This document shows positions 12,158 to 23,782 of a stretch of DNA of 64,000 nucleotides, in pieces. The notes beneath the pieces were generated by a model. It saw only the letters and a program-made list of their open reading frames with translations, was not told the origin of the DNA and did not search any database. A program made the position numbers and the translations under genes. This DNA comes from Macrophomina tecta. Its lineage: Eukaryota > Ascomycota > Dothideomycetes > Botryosphaeriales > Botryosphaeriaceae. Every line of letters begins with the position of its first letter. Position 1 is the first letter of the stretch. The DNA is taken from the NCBI GenBank assembly GCA_024180945.1, contig JAKSGN010000002.1:1736001-1800000 (forward strand), in the 5' to 3' direction.

Positions 12158-13805
12158 ATGATTTCCTGCGGAGAGGCGCGCTTGAGCTGCGCAGCCCTCA
12201 TGAATCTTTCGCACGACGTAAGGATGACAACGGAAGAACCTTCTGCACACCTAGAGGCTACAGGTACCATACTCGGGGACGATCCGCCGCGCACTCATCG
12301 CATCAATGCGAATTCGTTCCAGCAGAGCGCTCTCCTGACCGTAAACGGCTGGCAGTACGCAGCTTTCTATCAAAGTAAAGGCGATGTTGAAGATAGCAAT
12401 ATCTGCTACCCAACTATTGCTCGAAGACTGCTCCGTAGCTGGTCAACAGGGCCGGACGGCGGTTGGGAGTTTCTGGTCTTCGATGACTATGAACAGACAT
12501 TTGATGATGGGCATAACACCATCTCTCTGGGCATCTGCTCCGGCGATGGAACGATTCACGTTTCCTATGACCACCACTGTGATCCGTAAGTGTTACCGTG
12601 CCCGGAAAAAGTTCGAGTAGAGTTAACAACAGCCAGGCTAAGGTATCGGCACTCGGTTCAAGGTCTTGCTTCTGATCCTGAAGAGTTTGAATGGGAGAAA
12701 AAGTTCTTTACCGCGACAGCCAATGAACTCCCAGGCCTTGGTTCATCCAAGCTAATGGAAGAAGTGTCATACCCTCGCTTCGTCAGTGCAGATGAAGATA
12801 TGCTATTTACCTACCGCATTGGACAGTAAGCAACCTCGCGCTCGCACAAAGAAGCTCAGACTAACGAAGATACTATCTTTTAGAGCCGGCTCCGGCTCCG
12901 ACGTCCTTTACCGCTATTCCTCCAAAACGAATGCTTACGCTTTCCTGGGGACTCTGCTCACTGGGGAAGACAACTCTCCTTACATCAATGGCCTCGACTA
13001 TCGCGGGAACTGCCTGCACGTATCTTGGACTTACCGCAGATTTGTCGAATACGAGGGGTTCAACGACCCCAAATCCACCGCTCACAAAGCCCAGGCAGGC
13101 CCTAACGGTCCAGAAAACAACTATGATCTGTGCTACATGTACAGTGAAGACGGAGGCATCCGATGGAGCGATTCCGATGGAAGAAGGATTGCGGACCTGG
13201 AAGCTGGTGAGACGGTAAAGCCAACGACGGAAGGCATCGCGGTCTTCAATATTCCGACGGGTAGTGGGATCTTGAATCAAGAAGGACAGTGCATCGCCCC
13301 GGATGGCACGTTTCACGTGTTGAACAGAGAGAAGCACGATGATGTGGAAACATGGATGTTATACTCCAGGCATCCGTCCGGTATGTTTCAATTCCTTGTT
13401 CACCTTGCAGATGCAAGATCTGTAGCTGATGGAACCATTTCCTCAGACCTTTGGAAACGGAATCCCATAAGGGGCTTCTCCCCGACCGAAACGGGCGCAA
13501 GAGGAAGCATCAGTGCGGATAAAGAGAGCAACCTCTATGTCATCCTGCCTGGCAACATAGACTCGTCCATAACAGTTCTGCAAGCGCTGAAACAGGAGGG
13601 ATACCTCAACTTCAAGACTCTCTGGAGGCAAGATGGGTTCGATGGCGAGCCGTTAGTGGATCAAGCCAGGCTCGACGACCAGAATATTCTTTCCATTTTC
13701 ACGCGGACGGATGAGAATGCCGAGGGAAAACGCAAGGTTGTGGTCATCGACATCGACTTGGGAGGTCCAGAGGAGTACCCATATGGAGTGCAGGAGATGG
13801 TGTAG
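12158..13805 (+). CDS. BNR_4-type beta-propeller protein, putative polysaccharide lyase/glycosidase
   Basis: Exons 12158-12585, 12637-12825 and 12884-13805, with a possible extra 45-nt in-frame intron at 13381-13425, giving 497 aa with that intron removed or 512 aa without. The start may instead be the downstream ATG at 12224. The motif HNTISLGICSGDGTIHVSYDHH is split here as HNTISLGI and GTIHVSYDHH; it is characteristic of the BNR_4 propeller superfamily, as are YINGLDYRGNCLHVSWTYR and the final ILSIFTR blade. The family includes ulvan lyases and, as I recall, the fungal L-rhamnose-alpha-1,4-D-glucuronate lyases acting on gum arabic and arabinogalactan side chains. The exact activity here is inference. 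There is no clear signal peptide. Divergence from a sugar transporter supports a role in saccharide use. Confidence 0.78.
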
Positions 13806-14395
13806 GTGTGACGTAATTGGGGTGAACTACGAGTACGGTGGACGTGCGAGACCTGGAACGTCGAACTTCCGTTGATAACTCCGCAACGAGAACGATTCAA
13901 ATTCCAATTCTTCCTTTTCGCTACTCTTTGGGTTACTTTTCTGCACTGAAATCTCAGCGATGCATGCCGCAGGATTCCACGCATTTTGTGCGGCGCCACT
14001 GAGGGCGCCGCCAAATGTTCTTCACAAGATCGGTTCTTCGCCACCCGCTGCTCGTCTATCCGCCGCACGTTCAAAGTCAACCGTCACTCAGCCCCGCATC
14101 ACGAACAAAGCTTCAATTCTGTCAAGTAGCTCGAGGACCCAGTTGTTGCGATCGCAGGCCCACCACCTGCTGCGGTCTGGACGCAGCTTCTCAACGAGTC
14201 TGCGTTGCGTAAGTGACATCATTAAGCCCTATGTCATCATGACTTTCTTCTGCGTTTGCTGCATGTTGTGCTTGTTAAAAAGAGACTCCTCACCTGCCCT
14301 CGGCCAGCACTATTCCAACTCCACAGCTCTACACCCATTCGATTCAATCACATAAGACCATCAAGAAAGCTTCTCTGACCACAAAAACCTTCAAG
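13806..14395. other. Intergenic region upstream of the SDR gene
   Basis: About 590 nt. The last 100 nt before ATG 14396 are rich in C and A with CACA-rich leader sequence, typical of fungal 5' untranslated regions. No coding feature is supported. Confidence 0.4.
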
Positions 14396-15382
14396 ATGGC
14401 ACCTTCCAACAACAACCAGGACTTTCAGCTCAATGAGGTCTTTAATGTCAAGGACAAGGTTGCCCTCGTCACCGGTGGTGGCTCTGGCATTGGCTTGATG
14501 GTAAACTCACTTTTGTAGTGGTCTACAGTCCCGTGCTAAGAACAACCACAGGCAACCCAAGCTCTTGCCGTGAACGGAGCCAAGGTCTACATTGTCGGCC
14601 GCACCAAAGAAAAGCTTGAACAGGTTGTCAAGGTCTACGGCCAAGACATTCCCGGTGAAATCATCCCTCTCGTCGGCGACGTGACGAACAAGGACGACGT
14701 CCAGAAGCTCGTCAAGGAGATCGAGTCTCGCGAGAAGTGCCTCTGCATCCTCGTCAACAACGCGGGTATCGCAGCCGGCAAGACTACTCCCGACGGCGAG
14801 AATGCTGAGGAGTTGAAGAAGAACCTCTTCGACCCCACCACGTACGTGCCGCCGCTTTAAACCATTGATGATCGCTCTCTTCTAACGTCTACTCGCAGCG
14901 CTGACGAATGGACCGATGTCTACCGCACCAATGTCGTCGGCCCCTACCTCATGTCGACGGCCTTCCTGCCGCTCCTCCAGAAAGCGACGGAGCACCAGCA
15001 CGGCTTCTCGGGCACCATCATCAACATCACGTCCATCAGCGGCATGGTCAAGATCTCGCAGGGCCACTTCTCGTACAACACCAGCAAGGGCGCCGCCATC
15101 CACCTCAACAAGATGCTCGCGGCCGAGGTGGCCAAGGCAGGCCTCAAGATCCGCATCAACTCCATCGCGCCCGGCGTCTTCCCGTCGGAGATGACGACGC
15201 AGGAGAGCGGCGAGGACCAGAAGAGCTGGATGCCCAAGGATGCAAAGGGCGGACTGCCCGCGCAGAGGCCGGGCAACGATAGGGATATGGCGAGTGCGAT
15301 TCTCTTCGCGGCCACGAACCAGTATTTGAACGGGCAGAACTTTGCCGTCGACGGCGGGTATGTTACGCAGGTTGGCCAGTAG
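14396..15382 (+). CDS. Short-chain dehydrogenase/reductase (classical SDR)
   Basis: Three exons, 14396-14500, 14552-14841 and 14899-15382, give 292 aa. The Rossmann nucleotide site is TGGGSGIG at residues 26-33, followed by the NNAG motif after CILV. The catalytic group is a serine at about 177 in INITSIS, Tyr191 and Lys195 in YNTSK. The C-terminal INSIAPGVFPSEM and VDGGYVTQ segments are also typical. Arg38-like residues after the second strand (VGRTKEKL) favour NADPH. Fungal proteins of this type are often annotated as 3-oxoacyl-ACP reductase or RhlG-like reductase; the substrate is not determinable here. It lies on the same strand as, and 590 nt downstream of, the BNR_4 gene. A link to L-rhamnose oxidation is possible but not shown. 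The start has a clean CAAGATGGC context. Confidence 0.92.
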
Positions 15383-16734
15383 GCTGGTGGTTCTGCTGCA
15401 AGTGTTGGGGGTTGGCGGAAAAGCATTTCGATATGATTAATGATCATCGGCTTCGGTAGCGTTTCGATTAGGACAAATCAAGTCCTTTGTGCTGAACTGC
15501 TTTCTTTGTTCTGGACTCGCGAATATGTGGGATAACACTTTGTTTGCCATGGGGCAGAATAAGTTGATGCTGAGCATCGCTTAATATAAAAAAAAAAAAA
15601 AAAAAAAGAAAATGCTGCTCCTCTATCAAAACCCCGACAATGTTGCTGCCTCTAACGCGTAGATGCAACCTTTCTTCGCCTTACACTGAAAACGAACACC
15701 GAGTGATTTCGTGAATGAGCTGCGGGTCTAGAAAATAAGACACATTTTATGCTGCCGGCCGCGGATTTTGGAGCGGTGCTTTGCTGTTGCTTTCGTTGGA
15801 GAAAAGAGAGAGAGAGAGGGGGGGAGAGCAGCGGGGCTGGAGTCGGGTGATTTATATAGGACAGGTGGAAGATGGATTGTATGCGTGGTGCACCGGGGGG
15901 GGGCTCGGAGCGGGCGGGCGATGAGGGAAGAGGATGAGGTGGGGTTGCATGTGGGAAGGTTTTCTGCAGTATCTCTCTGGGGGCGTTCGACCTGGAGAAC
16001 GGGGTTGACAGTTCGGTCTTGGGCCATTGGTGGAGATTCTTTCGATGTCAACCAAGTAGAAGTCTCTTGGCCCTGGATAATCCAGGGTCATTCCGACAGC
16101 ATTCGGACCGCCGAGAGAGAAACGAGTTGGACGGATGCGGAGCAGGTCAGGAGATCCGCCGCCACGGAACCCATCCACCGTCCGGCAGGCTCAGCAAGAA
16201 GCCGTTCAGTGGCGCTTGTTCTGCCATCCACGATGGTATTTCCCGGGTGGTGTTGAGCGTGAAGCGTGGTGGTCGGACCGGCGAAGCCGGCAATCATGAG
16301 GAGGCTTCGCCGGCGGCGAGCACACGGAAACCCAGGGCTGGCGGAACGCTGATACCGCGCCCTCCCAAGTGTCCCGACCGAGCGCGTTCTCCGCACTGTC
16401 TGTGCAATTAACACTGGGTCCCAGCCCTTATCTCAGCGCGCTGGATTGCCGCAGACGCAAGGGAAGAGGAAAGATAGCTCTGTGGCGCGAATGATGCGAA
16501 GAGACTAAGCAGCTCGTCTTCCTATCTCTGGCTTCCGGGCGCGGGTAAGTAGGGCAGCCTCCCACAGTCATAACAGTTACGCCCGCACGTGTCTCGCCCG
16601 TCGCCTTGATTCCCCGGGCTCTTGCTCGTTGACCTCCGTTCCTCAAAAGCGCAATTGCGCGCTCTGGGTTGCTTCGTCGCCTTCGCGCGCACATCCGCCC
16701 CGTGTCTCTCGATATCGTAGCCGACGCTTCCGCC
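15383..16734. other. Intergenic region with an orphan TATA box and GA/CT-rich tract
   Basis: 1.35 kb with no supported gene. It contains an A run at 15590-15607. A GA-rich stretch lies at 15805-15825. A minus-strand TATATAAA at 15851-15858 is followed by a pyrimidine leader but leads into no convincing reading frame. Confidence 0.4.
15851..15858 (-). promoter_or_regulatory. Orphan TATA box
   Basis: A perfect TATATAAA read on the minus strand, followed by a long CT-rich leader, as seen in fungal promoters. The first downstream ATG (near 15750) opens a frame of only five codons before a stop that itself looks like a splice acceptor (TTTTCTAG). It may serve a non-coding or very small transcript. 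Confidence 0.3.
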
Positions 16735-18640
16735 ATGGCCGACTCCAAGGATGCGTCTGAACTCAAGGCGCCCGCTGCCACCAAGACACTGTCGGTCGAG
16801 ACGCAAGATGCAGACCAGCTGCGGTTGCAGCAGATGTAAGTCTCCAGAGATGCGGTGTTGGGAGAGAGATGTGTGGGTGTTGACAGGAAACGACAGGGGC
16901 CACGAGCAGGAGCTCAAGCGGCACTTTACTGTGTGGAGCTTGATCGGCTTAGCCTCCACCACCACCATTTCTTGGACCGGCTTGGGTCTTGGGTGAGTGT
17001 TGACTTCTCTTGCCGATAATCTTCTAAACGCGCAAACTGACTCTTTCCTGGCCTGCAGGCTGATCACCGAGATCAATGCTGGCGGTCCTGGCGCCGTCAT
17101 TTACGGCTTCATCCTTGTGTGGATTTTGCAATGCTTCTTGGGCGCTTCCTTGGCTGAGTTTGTCTCGGCGTACCCCACTGAGGGCGGCATGGTAGGGCTA
17201 CTTCAGCTACGTGTGAGGAAGACGAGCGCTGATGGCGAACAGTACCACTGGGTTGCTGCCATTGCACCCCGCAAACACAGCGGTTTCCTCTCCTTCATTA
17301 CCGGATGGTGGAGCGTCTGCGGATGGATCTTCACCACCGCCTCTACCAACTTGGTCTATGCCCAGAACTTCATGGCTCTGATTGCACTGTACCGGAGTGA
17401 TCTCGTCATCAAGGCCTGGATGACTTTTGTCGTCTACCAGATCACGAACCTGGCTACCGCCAGCGTTGTTCTCTTTGGCAACAAAATGATTCCTGCCATG
17501 AACAAATTTTCCCGTAAGATCGTCAGCACTGGTGTCAAGGTAGATGCTAACGGCAGCAGTGTTCTATCTCCAGATTGCCTGGTTCGTGCTCATGGTCACC
17601 GTCGCGGCCACGGCCCCCAAGCACAACGACGCCGAATTCGTCTTCAGGACATGGGTCAACAACACCGGCTGGGAAAACAACGTCATCTGCTTCATCACGT
17701 TCGTCCCAACCACACGCCCCTCCCTCCCCCTCCCTGCCCCTGACGCTGACACAAACCCAGCGGCCTCGTCAACCCGCTCTACTCCCTCGGCGGCCTCGAC
17801 GGCATCACGCACATCACCGAAGAGATGCCCAACCCGTCGCGCAACGCGCCCCTCGCGCTCCTTTGCACCCTCGCCATCGCCTTCGTCACCGGGCTGACCT
17901 ACCTCATCACGCTCATGTTCTCCGTCCAAGACTACGCCGCACTCGGCGACACCTCGACCGGCCTCCCGCTCGCCGAGCTCTTCCGCCAGGCCACCTCGTC
18001 GACGGGCGGGGCCTTTGCCCTGATCTTTCTGCTCTGGGTCGCGCTCGGGCCCTGCATGGTCGGCTCGCAGCTCAGCACGTCGCGCGTCGTGTGGGCGTTC
18101 GCGCGCGACGACGGCCTGCCCTGCTCGCGCGTCTTCGCGCGCGTGTCGGCCCGCTTCAAGGTCCCCTTCAACGCGCAGCTGCTCGTCACGGCCGTGTGCG
18201 CCGCGCTCGGCTGCCTGTACCTCGGGTCGAGCACGGCGTTCAACGCCATGCTGGGCAGCGCCGTCACGATCAACAACATCGCCTACCTGATCCCGATCCT
18301 GACGAATGTCCTGCAGCGGAGGAAGGTGCTCGTGCGCGGCAAGTTCCACATGGGCACGTGGAAGGGGATGCTGGTCAACGTGGTCGCGCTGTGCTGGCTG
18401 GTGTTCGCGATCGTGTTCTTCTCCTTCCCCTACTACCAGCCGGTCAGCGCGGAGAATATGAACTACACATGTGTCTGTGTGGGCGGGATTGGGTGCATTG
18501 CGTTGACATGGTGGTTCGTTGCCGGGAGGAGGTTCGCTGAGTTGATGGCGAAGGCGAAGGAGGATGAGGCGGCCAGGCAGGCGGCGGAGGCGGTGTTGAG
18601 GGGGCAGATCGTCAAGGGCAAGAGCGAGGAGAGTGGGTAA
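16735..18640 (+). CDS. APC-family permease (amino acid/choline/GABA type)
   Basis: Six exons: 16735-16835, 16897-16992, 17059-17191, 17243-17513, 17560-17698 and 17761-18640, giving 539 aa, the usual size for fungal APC permeases with 12 spans. Family landmarks are the first span (SLIGLASTTTISWTGLG), the conserved EINAGGPGAVIYG segment, AEFVSAYPTEGGMYHW, the GLVNPLYSLGGLDGITHITEEM loop, which is the signature of this transporter class, and SRVVWAFARDDGLP. These match fungal choline, GABA and polyamine-type permeases more than yeast general amino acid permeases. Two alternative acceptors had to be rejected: the AACGGCAGCAG acceptor at 17559 restores frame, whereas the CTCCAG at 17573 does not. 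The last exon is unusually GC-rich. The substrate remains open. Confidence 0.92.
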
Positions 18641-18695
18641 GATGGCCTTTTGAGAGGGCGATGAGACTGGCGGGTGGGGACGGAGAGGAATTCTG

Positions 18696-18733
18696 ATGAT
18701 GGTGATGATGATGATGATGATGATGAGGATGAG
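18696..18733. repeat. GAT/TGA trinucleotide microsatellite
   Basis: A short tandem run of GAT units with a few substitutions, located just past the stop codon of the APC permease, in its likely 3' untranslated region. Confidence 0.8.
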
Positions 18734-19382
18734 GATAGGTGGATGGATACCCCGTAGGTCGCGCTATAGTGCGTTGTAATGCTGAATGAGCCTTGAGATG
18801 CTGTGATGCCCTAGAACAGATGCTATGATTCGTTGGCCCGAGGCGGTAGCCAGCATCCGGATAACGCATGCAATCCGAGCAAGTGTTCTCATCTGTGCTC
18901 CCCGTGTCCGGCAGCCGCGGGACGGCGCCGTGCGTTGGCCATGCACACTGCACGCCGGGGAGCTACCCGGCGCGAGTTTTAGCCGTAATGGCGACGATAG
19001 CGGACCGCTTGGCCGGGATCAGGCAGGGCCCGTAAAATCAACCGAGGAGCCGCGTTTGAGCCTCGCCCTGCCCACTCCTCTCTCGCTCCCTCTTATCGAC
19101 CGCGCGACCAGAACGCCACAACGGATCCTTCCATCAACGGCGGTGAACAGCAGGCGCGAAACGGCCAGCGCCGAGCTCGGTTGAACGACCGACATCTCCG
19201 AGATGACCGGGGGCTGATAGGTCTCCCCGCATTTGCCAGAGCCCTTGGCAGGCACGCCGCCGCTCTCTTGCCCCAGTCCGCCTAGCCAGATACGCATGGT
19301 ACCCCGGCAGATGCGGGAACGGGCGATTGTTATGCGAGAAGAGCTTGGCTCGGCCCAAGCTTTTTCATGACGGTGCCGTCAA

Positions 19383-19388
19383 TATAAG
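19383..19388 (+). promoter_or_regulatory. Putative TATA box of the secreted protein gene
   Basis: TATAAG lies 118 nt upstream of ATG 19506, a normal distance for a filamentous fungus with a leader of about 80-90 nt. Confidence 0.5.
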
Positions 19389-19505
19389 TTGCGCGCCGCC
19401 GCCCGGGAGGGTCAGGCGTGTGGCAGCCGGGCCTTGCTTTCCCCTGTCTTTGGTCCCCTCTCTCGGTCAATCGCTGGTTCTATGCTTGGGCTGTTTGTAG
19501 CGGCA

Positions 19506-21286
19506 ATGTCGCGTCGGAACCTCGTCTCGCTGCTGCTGCTCGGGGCGCAGCCATGTTTCTCCTCGTTCGTCTCGACTCTGCCTGCCGGCGCGCAGGACAT
19601 GTTCAACATGTCCATGTCATGGCTGGACACGCTGTACGACCCGAAGGCCTTCTACCTGTATGACGTGTCTCAAGGCACTCAGACGTCGCTGAACCACGAG
19701 ACTCGCGCATCGGCGTGGTATGCGATTGGCTTGCTCGCACGGAACAACGGCAGTGATGTTGAGAATGCTCTGCAAATCATTCAGAATGTCATTGTCGGCC
19801 AGTTCAAAGATCCGGAGGATCAGTGGTATGATTTCGCTTTCCAATCCGAGTACGAGTACTAAGGCGACTCAGGTTCGGCGATTACCAGAAGTACCCCGAA
19901 GAGCCTACCGTGGGAACTGCCCTCTACCCTGCCGACATCTACGACAGCTGGGACCCCAATTGGCGTGGCTTCATTGGCACTGCCTTCATCCAAGGGCTGG
20001 AGGACTTCTCGGATCTGATCCCCCAGGATGTACAGGACCTCATGCTCGAGTCGCTGCACAACAACACCGTTGGTGACAGTTACCGCGTCGGAGGCGTGGA
20101 CGATGACAACCTGTACCCCGCATACAGCAACCCCTCCATCATGCGGGCTTTCGTCAGCGGCTGGACCGGTAGGAGACTGGGAGAGGCCAATATGACCCAG
20201 GCTGGTGAAGACTACGCCGCCGAGATTGTCGAGCTCTTCAACCGCGCCAACACCCTCTCGGAGTTCAACAGCGGCACCTACGCCGGTGTTTCCATGTACG
20301 CGCTCTCGCTGTGGGCTCGCTACATGCCCGAAGACTCCATCATGGGCAAGGAGGGCAAGCGCATGCTGCAGGACACCTGGAATTCAGTCACTAGCCTCTA
20401 CCACGCCGGCATGAAGAACTCAGCCGGCCCCTGGGACCGAACCTACGGCTACGACATGAACCGTTACCTCAGCATCCTCGCGCTGCACATCTGGAACCTG
20501 GTCGGTCGCGAGGCCAGCCCGCTCATTGACAAGCCCTACGCCATGGGTCACTCAGGCGACTATGCGTACGCCCCGCTGATCGCCATCATGGCGCCATTCC
20601 ACAACGAGATCGTGCCTGAGGACGCTGTCAAGCAGCTTACTGTCTTCCCTGGAGAGCACACTGTCGTCACTAGTGCTTTCAGCCCGCCGTATGATGTGTA
20701 TCCGCGCAATATCACTACCTGGCTCAGTGATAGCATCACTATTGGTGGCTCGACCTTTAATGAGACTCGCCTCGGCGGCCCGGCTCTGAACCCCAACACT
20801 TGGAGCCCTGCCGTCGTACAGTGGGATGCTGGGAACCAGGTTGGCTGGCTAAAGGTGAGGCATAACAGACCGTTTCGCACAAGAATTGCACTAACAAATC
20901 GCAGTGGTACTCGACTGAGGCTTCCCTCATCGCCGACGTCTCCCCTGGCGTCCTCAACCTTACCTATCCTCATGGCAACAGCAGCTCCGTTTTCTCGTTC
21001 ATGGTGTCGACGTTCAAAGGCCACTATGACGTCGCGTCCTGGGACGATGTCCAGGGCGTCAAGGTCAATGTTACGGGTAACGCCAACCTGACGTATACGT
21101 TGGGATTCCACGGCGCGTATGGCGGTTCGGGAGAGACGGTGAAGTAAGTGTCTTCCAGAGCGGATGGTTTGTGAACAAAGTGCTAACGGGATACGCAGTG
21201 ACTTTGAGTTCTGGAACTTCACCTATCTCATGCCCGAGGATTTCGAGGGCACGCCCAATCTGGTGCTGTCGTTCGATGTGGTGTAG
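19506..21286 (+). CDS. Secreted glycoprotein of unknown function
   Basis: Four exons, 19506-19825, 19873-20854, 20905-21143 and 21199-21286, give 542 aa. ATG 19506 is preferred over the upstream ATG 19482 because it starts a clean signal peptide (Arg-Arg, then LVSLLLLG, cleavage near PAGA). About ten N-glycosylation sequons are visible (NMS, NGS, NNT, NMT, NIT, NET, NLT, NSS, NVT, NFT). The first two thirds is helical with repeated aromatic motifs (SAWYAIGLLAR, WDPNWRGFIGTAF, GTYAGVSMYALSLWARY, GPWDRTYGYDMNRYLS), reminiscent of an alpha/alpha-barrel fold. The last 200 residues look like beta structure. I recognise it as the kind of conserved fungal secreted protein that lacks a name, and cannot assign a reaction. 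An enzyme acting on polysaccharide is a reasonable guess, nothing more. Confidence 0.85.
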
Positions 21287-21478
21287 ATATTTTGGCCTTC
21301 ACGGGACTGTAAACACGGATGGAAAGCACATGGTAATCATGAATGTAATGTTTCAGAAGTCGAGGACGTAACGATCTTGTACAAATCTCATGAAAAGGAG
21401 CCCCTTAACAGCAATCTTGCTACGCATAACCCAAACTCCGTCTCCATGCTTCTACGCCCGAATCAAGCCAGGTGAGAT

Positions 21479-22574
21479 CTACAGATTCGCCTGCGGCACA
21501 TCACTCTTGCTTCCATACTCCTGGATGAACTCCTTGGAGAAGGGATAGTCGACGTAGCCCTTCTCGAGGCTATCGCCCTTGGTTTGGTCAATGTAGAAGG
21601 TCTTGCGCTCGTATTGGTTCCACTCGATGCCCTTCTTGATCCGGTACGGCAGATCGGGCGTCGAGATGAAGCGGCGGCCAAACACTATCACGGCGTCGTA
21701 GTCGGCGTACTTCTTCTCGACCGCCTCGACCGCCAGCTCGGGCGTGAAGCCGCCCGCGATCAGGACCGGCCGCTCCTTGCCCCACGCCGCCAGCGCGAAC
21801 TGCAGGTTCTCCGACTCAGGCGGGTTCTTGTCGAACACGCCGTGCACCCGCGGCTCCACCAGGTGCAGGTAGGCGAGCTTCAGCGCGCTCAGCTGCGAGA
21901 TCAGATACGTGAACTGCGGCACGATCTGGTCCTCGGCCATGCGCATGCCTTGCACCGTGTTCCACGGCGACAGGCGGATGCCGGTGCGCTCCGGGCCGAT
22001 GGCCGCAGCGATACCCATGCGCACCATGCACCTCCACGCCATCAAACCCAGCCACCTCGACCGCATTCTTCGCCGCGCTCGCAAAATCGTCCACGAACCC
22101 CCAGATCTCCTCCTCGCTCAGCGGCCGCGGCGTGGGGTACCCCTCGCCCGCGGGCACGTCACTGCTGCTGACAACCCCGTTCTCGTAGTCGAACTTCTCG
22201 TCCGGCACGGCGATGCCGGCGCCCGGCACGGGCTTCGCGACGCGGCCCAGCGCCCAGATCTGCACCCAGATCTTGCCGCCGCGCGCGTGCACCGCGTCGG
22301 TGACGTTGCGCCAGCCCGCCAGCTGCGCGGGCGTCCACAGCCCCGGCACGTTGCGGTAGTCGCCCGCCCGCGCCGACGGGTACGTCGCCTCGGTGATGAC
22401 GAGCGTGCCCGGCACCGAGGCCCGCTGCGCGTAGTACTGCGCCATCGGCGGCGTGGGGACGTAGTCGGCCGTCGCGCGGAAGCGCGTGAGCGGCGCCATG
22501 GCCACGCGGTGCTGCAGCTCCGAGGTGCCGACGCGCAGCGGCGCGAAGAGCTTGGTGTTTTCCGCGCCCGGCAT
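21479..22574 (-). pseudogene. Old Yellow Enzyme (NADH:flavin oxidoreductase), broken by internal deletion
   Basis: The N-terminal part starts at ATG 22574 and shows the OYE TIM-barrel entry: APLTRFRA, TEATYPS, LWTPAQLAGWRNV, a WVQIWALGR segment (an HxQLxxxGR-type site, normally binding FMN) and GFDGVEVHGAHGY at about 22020. The C-terminal part continues in a different frame from 22016 (IGPERTGIRLSPWNTVQGM, then VLIAGGFTPELAVEAVE, then AVIVFGRRFISTPDLP) to the stop at 21479. The roughly 35 residues that should lie between them, including the RTDEYGGSxENR region near FMN, are absent from the DNA, and the joint shifts the frame. Splicing cannot restore it. The promoter and 5' leader look intact (TATA at 22747-22754). 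It is either a recent pseudogene or an assembly deletion. Confidence 0.85.
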
Positions 22575-23773
22575 CGTTGAGGGTGTGGTTGGCTTTGCTT
22601 TGCTTTGCTTTTTTTTTTTTTTTTTGTATCCTTTTTGGCCGCTTTTTGATTTGTTTCTTTTTGGTGCTTCGTTCCTCCTCTTCGGGTTGCTTCGTGGGTG
22701 GGTTGAGTTATGCCTCTTCGCTGCGAACCGGGAGGGGGGGTGGGAGTTTTTATACTAGGTGAGAGACGGGAGGGTGGTTGAGAATCTAAGGTCAAGAGTT
22801 TGATTCTTTTTTTCTTTCCCTTTTTTTTTGGGAGGGCGTATGCGGTAGAGATTAGTGGTTAGGTACGTCGAGAGGTTCTCTGCGCTGGGTTTTATAGCGT
22901 CGTGTGGCCAATGGCGTCTTCGAACGCCTTTTTTATCGTACGTATGCTCTTTCGTCCGGGTACGTTGATGGGCTGACGATTCATAATCAAGGGGAAGGAA
23001 ACGGAGGGAAGAAAAAAAAGTGGGTACTTTCGGGGCAGCTCGAGCAAGTACCGAGGCACAAGAAGTAGGGCGCTATTACTACCCTTAGGGCCGTCTGGGC
23101 GTATTGCTAATCAACCGTCGGAAGAGTTGGGGGAAAAAGGAAGTAGAACCGACGGCGCTCCGAGCTGGTGAGTGGCCGCCGCCAGGCTTTTCGGCGATAA
23201 GAGTTGTTCAGGCTTGACGTAGAAGAACACTACGCTCCCCGCTAGATTTAGGCAATGGACCCGTCAAGGCCGTCACGCTTTCTCCTGCTATTTTCCTAAC
23301 TACATATCACTGAGCTAGCGACAAAACAAGGTTACGCATGCTATTCTCCGAATGAATGGTCATTTTTGCAAAGCATAAATGTTATGTATCATGGTATGAT
23401 TACTCATTTGAGAACTTTGCAACAGACAAAGCGCTCAAATTTGGTGGACAGGAGCAGAAGAGATTTGTAAGAAGCAGAAATGTGTTGTCGGAATGAGCAG
23501 ATAAGTTGTATACGGCTTAGCTTTCCTGTTTGAAGCTGAGTTCCGGGACTTTGCGTCAAGGAGTCGTGTTAATCCAGCTTTATAACTGTTGGAATGTTTG
23601 CTATCACGCGTCTTCGTGTCTGCCAAGTAAAGTTCGTTTCATAGCCAGAGAATAAAAGGCGCCTCCACGGCCGCCCTCCTCTCACACGCACACCAATCCA
23701 CTCAATTCACTTCTTCACTGCTGGATGAACCATTACACCTACATTCTAAAAAAAAAAAACCCCCTTGGGGAAA
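22575..23773. other. Intergenic region between two flavoenzyme remnants
   Basis: About 1.2 kb. It holds the OYE leader with a T run at 22611-22625 and its TATA box, then AT-rich DNA (23280-23480) with no coding features. Confidence 0.4.
22747..22754 (-). promoter_or_regulatory. TATA box of the broken OYE gene
   Basis: The minus strand reads GTATAAAAAC about 175 nt before ATG 22574. The leader between them is unusually rich in A and contains a 15-nt A run when read on that strand. Confidence 0.4.
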
Positions 23774-23782
23774 CTAAATAGA

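Larger units (their letters stand above)
18641..19505. other. Intergenic region with TGA/GAT trinucleotide microsatellite
   Basis: About 860 nt. An imperfect GAT repeat (10 or so units) lies at 18696-18733. The 3' part is the promoter of the secreted protein gene. Nothing else is supported. Confidence 0.45.

Noticed and set aside
17571..17573. CTCCAG as acceptor of the fourth APC permease intron
   Set aside because: It gives the wrong frame; the AACGGCAGCAG acceptor at 17559 keeps the transmembrane sequence intact.
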